Part shown: positions 25,762-34,680 of the stretch, piece by piece
How positions within the stretch are numbered: the first letter of the stretch is position 1
How the letters are laid out: every line of letters begins with the position of its first letter
Assembly (NCBI RefSeq): GCF_002777745.1
Contig: NZ_MEIO01000033.1
Coordinates: forward strand, 1 to 34,680
Direction of reading: 5' to 3'
Origin: Snodgrassella alvi
GTDB taxonomy: Bacteria > Pseudomonadota > Gammaproteobacteria > Burkholderiales > Neisseriaceae
DNA: 34,680 nt
The notes under the pieces: generated by a model
What the model was told of the DNA's origin: nothing
Database searches by the model: none
What the model saw: only the letters and a program-made list of their open reading frames with translations
Position numbers and translations under genes: made by a program

Positions 25762-26961
25762 ATGAACACAGAATCTGACCGCATTCCCCATCCGAATTGG
25801 CTATTATTTGCTCTTGCAGTTGGCGGTTTCGCCATCGGTACCACTGAATTTGCAACCATGAGTGTTTTGCCCTATATCGCTAGCGGCTTACACATCAGCG
25901 AACCCATCGCAGGACATCTGATCAGTATTTACGCTCTTGGCGTTGTTATAGGCGCTCCTGTTATTGCCATATTTGGCGCGCGTTTCAGCCGGCGCAGCCT
26001 GTTACTGGTGCTCATGGCATTTTTTGCTTTAGCACATCTAGGCACCATGCTTGCTCCCAGTTATAACAGCATGATGTTATTTCGCTTTTTAAGCGGTTTG
26101 CCACATGGAGCCTATTTTGGTGTTGGCGCTCTGGTTGCTGCTGCCATGGTAACGCCAGAGAAAAGAACACAAGCTGTTGGATTAATGATGCTTGGTTTAA
26201 CCATAGCCACTACCCTCGGCGTACCTTTAAGCAGCTGGCTCGCACAGGCGGTAGGTTGGCGTGTCGTCTTTTTCATCGTTGCTATACTGGCATCCATCAC
26301 CGTCATTTTAGTGGCACTTTTTTTACCACCAAACTGTATGCAAGGTAGCGGCAGCAGTGCAGTGCGTGAACTCAGTGCACTCACCAATCGTCAGATTTGG
26401 CTGACACTAGCCATAGGTGCCATCGGATTTGGTGGCATGTTTGGTATATATGCCTACATGGCCTCCACCCTTGAAGATATTACTGGGATGTCACCCAAAA
26501 GCGTACCATTGGTTATGTGTCTGTATGGCGTAGGCATGACATTAGGTAACATCATCGTACCACGTCTGGTTGGCCGTCATGTCATGTCAGGACTAGCATG
26601 GTTACTGGTCTGGTCGGCTGTCATGTTAGCCTTATATCCTTTTGCAGTACATTATCCGTACTGGATATGCATACAAGTCGTCCTCATTGGCATGAGTGGC
26701 GCCGTAGGTACATTATTACAAATTCGCCTGATGGACGTAGCCAAAGATGCCCAAACTCTGGCTGCCGCACTGAACCATAGTGCCTTCAACGCAGCCAATG
26801 CCCTAGGACCTTATTTGGGTGGCTTAACTATTGCCGCAGGCTGGGGCTGGACCAGTACCGCTTGGGTTGGTGTTATACTGGCAATAATCGGCATAATTGT
26901 ATGGTGGTTTACCGTATGTGAAGAAAAGCATACTAATATTAAAAGCCAGCTACCAAAATAA
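25762..26961 (+). CDS. MFS (DHA1 family) efflux transporter, AraJ/YdhP-like
   Basis: A 399-residue major facilitator with twelve predicted helices. Helix 1 block FALAVGGFAIGTTEFATMSVLPYIA and the loop 2-3 region GARFSRRSLLLVLM are those of the DHA1 drug:H+ antiporters; LFRFLSGLPHGAYFGVGALVAA is the helix-4 block seen in AraJ, YdhP and NepI relatives. Such proteins export sugars, nucleosides or drugs; the substrate cannot be named. The frame opens at a TTG (25729), but ATG 25762 begins a normal N-terminus (MNTESDRIPHPNWLLF). Neither start has a clear ribosome site. Whether it belongs to the neighbouring pathway is open; it diverges from the aminotransferase gene. Confidence 0.88.
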   Translation: MNTESDRIPHPNWLLFALAVGGFAIGTTEFATMSVLPYIASGLHISEPIAGHLISIYALGVVIGAPVIAIFGARFSRRSLLLVLMAFFALAHLGTMLAPSYNSMMLFRFLSGLPHGAYFGVGALVAAAMVTPEKRTQAVGLMMLGLTIATTLGVPLSSWLAQAVGWRVVFFIVAILASITVILVALFLPPNCMQGSGSSAVRELSALTNRQIWLTLAIGAIGFGGMFGIYAYMASTLEDITGMSPKSVPLVMCLYGVGMTLGNIIVPRLVGRHVMSGLAWLLVWSAVMLALYPFAVHYPYWICIQVVLIGMSGAVGTLLQIRLMDVAKDAQTLAAALNHSAFNAANALGPYLGGLTIAAGWGWTSTAWVGVILAIIGIIVWWFTVCEEKHTNIKSQLPK

Positions 26962-27156
26962 TTTATTCCATAACTGCAACAAGGCAGATAACCATTCTCC
27001 CCAAAAACCTATCTAGCCTTAAAATATTAAATTATGAATAAAATTGTAATGTAAAAACGCGTAACTCAATTTGCAAATCATTGTTATCATTAATATTCTG
27101 TTTAAGCAACTAAAATTTATTTAGCTATTAACAATTAAACGGCAAAGGAAATAATA

Positions 27157-28026
27157 ATGATCGATAAACAGTTACAACCAGAAGCAGAAATACCCGACAT
27201 CAAACAGATAGAAAAACAAAGTGAAATCAGTACCGAAAAAAATACCAAACACAAAAAGTTAACGAAAAAGAAATACTACAAAGAGTTAGAAAAACTGCAA
27301 GGTGAACTGGTTGCACTACAAGAGTGGGTAAAATCTTCTGGGCAAAAAGTTTGCATCATTTTCGAAGGGCGTGATGGTGCTGGCAAGGGTGGAACGATTA
27401 AAGCAGTTACCGAAAGAATCAGCCCACGCATATTTCAGGTAGTGGCATTACCAGCACCGAGTGAACGCCAGAAAACACAAATGTACATGCAGCGATACAT
27501 TCCCCATTTACCTGCAGCCGGGGAAGTTATTATCTTCGACCGTAGCTGGTATAACCGTGCCGGAGTAGAGCGTGTCATGGGATTCTGCACCGAACAGGAA
27601 AGCAAAGAATTCCTCGAAATCATCCCTTTTATGGAAAAAGCTATTATCAATTCCGGTATCATCCTGCTTAAATACTGGCTTGAAGTAAACATGGAAGAAC
27701 AACACAGACGCATGCTCGGTCGTATTAATGATCCACGTAAGATCTGGAAACTTTCGCCCATGGATATCAAATCTTACAGTCGCTGGTACGATTACTCCCG
27801 TGCTCGCGACGAAATGATCATGGCTACTGACACCTCATGGGCTCCATGGTATGTCGTAGATTCCAACGACAAAAAGAAAGCGCGTTTAAACATCATCAAA
27901 CACATACTCAGCGAAATTCCATACAAAAAAACGCCACGAAAAAAAGTCGAATTACCAAAGCGACAGGATAAAGGTGATTATCAAGAGCCCAACTACCCTT
28001 ATCGTTACATTCCAGAAAAATACTAA
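27157..28026 (+). CDS. ppk2: Polyphosphate kinase 2
   Basis: Uses polyphosphate to phosphorylate nucleotides, or the reverse. The 289-residue product has a charged, Lys-rich leader (1-40) and the PPK2 catalytic domain: Walker A GRDGAGKGGT (71-80), Walker B DRSWYNRAGVERVMGF (128-143), and the lid RMLGRINDPRKIWKLSPMD. The single-domain length fits class I PPK2 (nucleoside diphosphate substrate), which is an inference. AAAGGA lies 8 bases before ATG 27157. It stands alone between an MFS gene and rsmE. Confidence 0.95.
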   Translation: MIDKQLQPEAEIPDIKQIEKQSEISTEKNTKHKKLTKKKYYKELEKLQGELVALQEWVKSSGQKVCIIFEGRDGAGKGGTIKAVTERISPRIFQVVALPAPSERQKTQMYMQRYIPHLPAAGEVIIFDRSWYNRAGVERVMGFCTEQESKEFLEIIPFMEKAIINSGIILLKYWLEVNMEEQHRRMLGRINDPRKIWKLSPMDIKSYSRWYDYSRARDEMIMATDTSWAPWYVVDSNDKKKARLNIIKHILSEIPYKKTPRKKVELPKRQDKGDYQEPNYPYRYIPEKY

Positions 28027-28033
28027 ACCCGTA

Positions 28034-28065
28034 ACCAGCCAGATTAACTAAACAAACTGGCTGGT
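28034..28065. other. 9-bp inverted repeat between ppk2 and rsmE, possible terminator
   Basis: ACCAGCCAG (28034-28042) and CTGGCTGGT (28057-28065) are perfect inverted copies with a 14-base loop. They lie between the convergent ppk2 and rsmE stops. No T-run follows on either strand, so terminator function is uncertain. Confidence 0.5.
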
Positions 28066-28097
28066 GCTCTCGTTACTCCCCTAATATCTATTCAAAT

Positions 28098-28823
28098 CTA
28101 TCTACGAAAATCACCCCATAACACCTGCATCGCGGCAATTGCCGCCAGCGAAGCTGTTTCCGTGCGCAATACCCGCGGTCCCAGACTGATAGCAGCAAAA
28201 CCATGCCTGATTGCAAGTTCTTCCTCAGCATTACTCAGCCCGCCTTCAGGGCCTATTAACAACGTTACCGCCTGTGGCTGTGCAAACTCATTTAATGCCT
28301 GTGGTCGGCATAAACTCATCAGCAGCTTCAAATCATCAGTAGCCAAACCAGCCAATGCATTAGCCAAATCCAACACCGGCCGAATTTCTGGCACCCTCGT
28401 CCGTCCGCATTGTTCACATGCACCAATCGCAATATCCTGCCATCGCTCCAGCTTTTTCAACGCCCGTTCACCACTTAAACGCTGACTGCTACGTTCCGTC
28501 AGCACTGGCTGAATCAGCGTAACGCCTAATTCCACAGCTTTCTGGATGGTCATATCCATCCGCTCACTGCTTGAAACCGATTGTAGCAACGTAATCGCCA
28601 ATGGAGACTCAAGCGTAACAATCTCACTGCCACGGATCTGCACATCCACATTTTTCTTACCCATAGCTGTAATTTCAGCTTGGTAAACAGTACCAAGACC
28701 ATCAAACAATTCAATCAGCTCACCCGGCTGGCAGCGCAAAACCTGTACATGGCGCGCAGTTGCATCCGGTAAAGAAAACGTCTCTGAATGACAAATACTA
28801 GACGGAACATAAAAACGAGGCAT
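28098..28823 (-). CDS. rsmE: 16S rRNA (uracil-1498-N3)-methyltransferase
   Basis: Methylates N3 of U1498 in 16S rRNA; SPOUT-class (knotted) SAM enzyme. From ATG 28823 the 241-residue product starts MPRFYVPS and contains the PUA-like N-terminal part (HVQVLRCQPGELIELFDGLG) and the catalytic knot: SERMDMTIQKAVELGV, ERSSQRL, EQCGRTRVPEI, LLIGPEGGLSNAEEE and LGPRVLRTETASLAAIA. The frame opens upstream at TTG 28841, but MPRFYV is the usual start. No strong ribosome site is visible. Confidence 0.95.
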   Translation of the reverse strand: MPRFYVPSSICHSETFSLPDATARHVQVLRCQPGELIELFDGLGTVYQAEITAMGKKNVDVQIRGSEIVTLESPLAITLLQSVSSSERMDMTIQKAVELGVTLIQPVLTERSSQRLSGERALKKLERWQDIAIGACEQCGRTRVPEIRPVLDLANALAGLATDDLKLLMSLCRPQALNEFAQPQAVTLLIGPEGGLSNAEEELAIRHGFAAISLGPRVLRTETASLAAIAAMQVLWGDFRR

Positions 28824-29400
28824 AATAATGAAAAAATCCAATAATAATCAAACAAGCCAAATAGCAAGATTAGAAACTAATAAAATAAACTGCTTCCTGA
28901 TTAAACCAGCCCTAACCACAATCAGCAACTTATCAGTTTTATTTATCAGCAAATATAAAATTCTGCCATACAGTCATTTATTGTTTCAGATAGAAGTAAA
29001 ACAAAAGCACTAGCAAATGAAATGACAACCATATTGAAACAGTAAAACCATAATTAATAATAGGCCTGCCTATAAGCAACAGCGTAGACAAGCTTAATTA
29101 AGATATAGAAGTAACATATATATCTATATATAGATATAGAATTATCAAAATCACAAACTATACAACGGCAACATAAACATATAAGTCCAGACACAACAAC
29201 TAAAACAGAAATATATATGGATAAAACAGCAGCAGATTAATCAGAAATACAGGAATGGCAGATTAATTAGTACTAAGGAATGACTGAGTAAAAGGGAAAA
29301 ATTTAAATAGACAAGCGAAAATAGAGTCAAAAGCACTAAAAATAAAATATTAAAAAAACAGTCATATGCTATATTTTCCAAAAATAATCGGAAGAAGTTG
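28824..29400. other. AT-rich spacer upstream of the rRNA promoter
   Basis: About 580 bases without a credible gene. A 20-base perfect AT palindrome lies at 29119-29138. The 60 bases just before the rrn -35 are A/T-rich and could act as an UP element. The plus strand is C-rich relative to G at the left of this spacer (14 C to 6 G in 28861-28920) and G-rich near the right (6 C to 12 G in 29281-29340). Confidence 0.55.
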
Positions 29401-29429
29401 TTGACAGTGGTACTTCGGGGGCGTATAGT
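29401..29429 (+). promoter_or_regulatory. rRNA operon promoter
   Basis: TTGACA (29401-29406), a 17-base spacer, and TATAGT (29424-29429). Both hexamers are at or next to sigma-70 consensus. AT-rich DNA lies upstream and transcription would start near 29436, about 215 bases before 16S. Confidence 0.88.
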
Positions 29430-29500
29430 TCGCCTTCTTCGCTGATGACGCGACACGAAACGAACTAAACAGTTTAAAGTAGAACGCAGTCGAAAGCAAC

Positions 29501-29511
29501 GCTCTTTAACA
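29501..29511 (+). promoter_or_regulatory. Leader boxA antitermination site
   Basis: GCTCTTTAACA matches the boxA consensus (TGCTCTTTAACA) bound by NusB-S10, in the leader before 16S. It allows the transcription complex to resist Rho in untranslated RNA. Confidence 0.75.
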
Positions 29512-29518
29512 GAACAGA

Positions 29519-29544
29519 TTACCGATAAGTGTGAGTGCGGATAA
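29519..29544 (+). other. 5' arm of the 16S processing stem
   Basis: These bases are complementary to 31208-31233 beyond the 16S 3' end (26 positions with two G-U type changes). Such a stem encloses the whole 16S and is cut by RNase III. The same bases can form a local hairpin: AGTGTGAG (29528-29535) with CTCACACT (29547-29554). Confidence 0.8.
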
Positions 29545-29650
29545 GCCTCACACTGATTCAGAGAGACGAGATAAAAACATATCTTGTCAATAACTTTGAA
29601 GCAGACCAGTGATACTAAAGGGAACTTTGGTATTGCAACAAGCTAAGATT

Positions 29651-31192
<1,542 letters not shown>

Positions 31193-31207
31193 GAGAAAAG
31201 AAGAGGG

Positions 31208-31233
31208 TTATTCGCATTCACACTTATCGGTAA
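31208..31233 (+). other. 3' arm of the 16S processing stem
   Basis: Complement of 29519-29544 in the leader, just after the 16S 3' end; see that entry. Confidence 0.8.
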
Positions 31234-31266
31234 ACTGAAAAGATGCGAGAAGAGACTGAATAAACT

Positions 31267-31343
<77 letters not shown>

Positions 31344-31358
31344 CTTATTTAAGGACGA

Positions 31359-31434
31359 GGGGGCATAGCTCAGTTGGTAGAGCACCTGCTTTGCAAGCAG
31401 GGGGTCATCGGTTCGATCCCGTTTGCCTCCACCA
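31359..31434 (+). tRNA. alaT: tRNA-Ala (anticodon UGC)
   Basis: A 76-nt cloverleaf with encoded CCA. Acceptor GGGGGCA pairs with TGCCTCC (one G-U), and the anticodon stem-loop CCTGC-TTTGCAA-GCAGG has TGC at 31392-31394. The T arm contains GGTTCGATCCC. It follows tRNA-Ile by 15 bases. Confidence 0.97.
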
Positions 31435-31544
31435 AGACTCTGTATGAAGAGGGAAGTTGAATCAGGATACTTTGGAAATTAAAGGTAGTTTAGTCTGAAG
31501 ACAGACGAAGCAGAAGCTGGCTTTAATTTGCGAAGTAACGCATC

Positions 31545-31555
31545 GATCTTTAACA
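31545..31555 (+). promoter_or_regulatory. Spacer boxA-like antitermination site
   Basis: GATCTTTAACA resembles boxA and lies in the 16S-23S spacer, where a second boxA before 23S is common. About 350 bases of spacer (31435-31787) hold this site and the 23S processing arm, with no other gene visible. Confidence 0.6.
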
Positions 31556-31787
31556 AATTGGAAAGCCGAAATCAACAAACAAAGATTGAGGCACAGGAAG
31601 CTGGTTCCGGAGACGGAGCCAAGTGGAAAGTGCTGAAAGAATTGGGTGATGATTGTATCGCTGAACAACGAAGACAAAAGGCGTTGTTCAGACAACCAAA
31701 GCAGTAAGCTTTATGAGAGTAAAGGCCTTAAGTCTGGATTCAGTCAACGGGATATCAGACGAAGTCAAGAGGTTCTTGAAATGATAG

Positions 31788-34677
<2,890 letters not shown>

Positions 34678-34680
34678 ATC

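Noticed and set aside
28828-29013. 61-codon plus-strand frame beside rsmE
   Set aside because: Starts inside the rsmE leader, Asn/Ile/Lys content is what AT-rich DNA gives by chance, and no ribosome site precedes it.

Overview
The window looks like a chromosomal piece of a fairly AT-rich betaproteobacterium of the family Neisseriaceae. The 16S rRNA gene and the block LysM protein / def / fmt / rsmB / DUF4390 / ntrY / ntrX both fit that family (I recall a similar order in Neisseria). A bee-gut symbiont such as Snodgrassella is a reasonable guess from base composition and the large adhesin, but I could not test it. I saw no classical Neisseria DNA uptake sequence.

Layout. Bases 1-2494 (minus strand) encode the N-terminal part of a large pertactin-type autotransporter. 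It runs off the left edge inside a run of Pro-Asn-Asn repeats. A C-depleted spacer of about 1 kb follows, then housekeeping genes: lysS, fxsA, nlpD, and rsmA coupled to an amino-acid ABC ATPase. Next is a long minus-strand run: metF, then ntrX-ntrY-DUF4390-rsmB-fmt-def, in which most of the genes overlap. A divergent LysM-protein gene ends at a perfect 12-bp terminator.

Bases 18326-25374 hold the least familiar part: two converging gene sets that meet tail to tail with a 19-bp overlap. The plus-strand arm encodes a HAD-IB phosphatase, an alpha/beta hydrolase, a pair of four-helix SMR-like transporters and a DegT-type PLP aminotransferase. The minus-strand arm encodes a class III PLP aminotransferase, a FemAB/GNAT-like acyltransferase and an arginase-fold hydrolase. 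No single reaction can be read from the sequence. The parts list (two aminotransferases, an acyltransferase, a C-N hydrolase, a phosphatase, an esterase and a paired transporter) suggests a small pathway making and exporting an amino compound, which I cannot match to a known pathway.

The right side has an MFS exporter, a polyphosphate kinase 2, rsmE and then an rRNA operon on the plus strand. The operon has a near-consensus promoter (TTGACA, 17 bp, TATAGT), boxA-like antitermination sites, 16S, tRNA-Ile(GAU), tRNA-Ala(UGC) and an essentially complete 23S gene. Long-range processing stems can be seen around both 16S and 23S. 5S lies beyond the window.

How the genes relate: rsmA, rsmB, rsmE, def, fmt, lysS and the rRNA operon all serve translation. 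NlpD and the LysM protein act at the cell wall. NtrY/NtrX is a two-component system whose response regulator has lost the motifs needed for sigma-54 activation.
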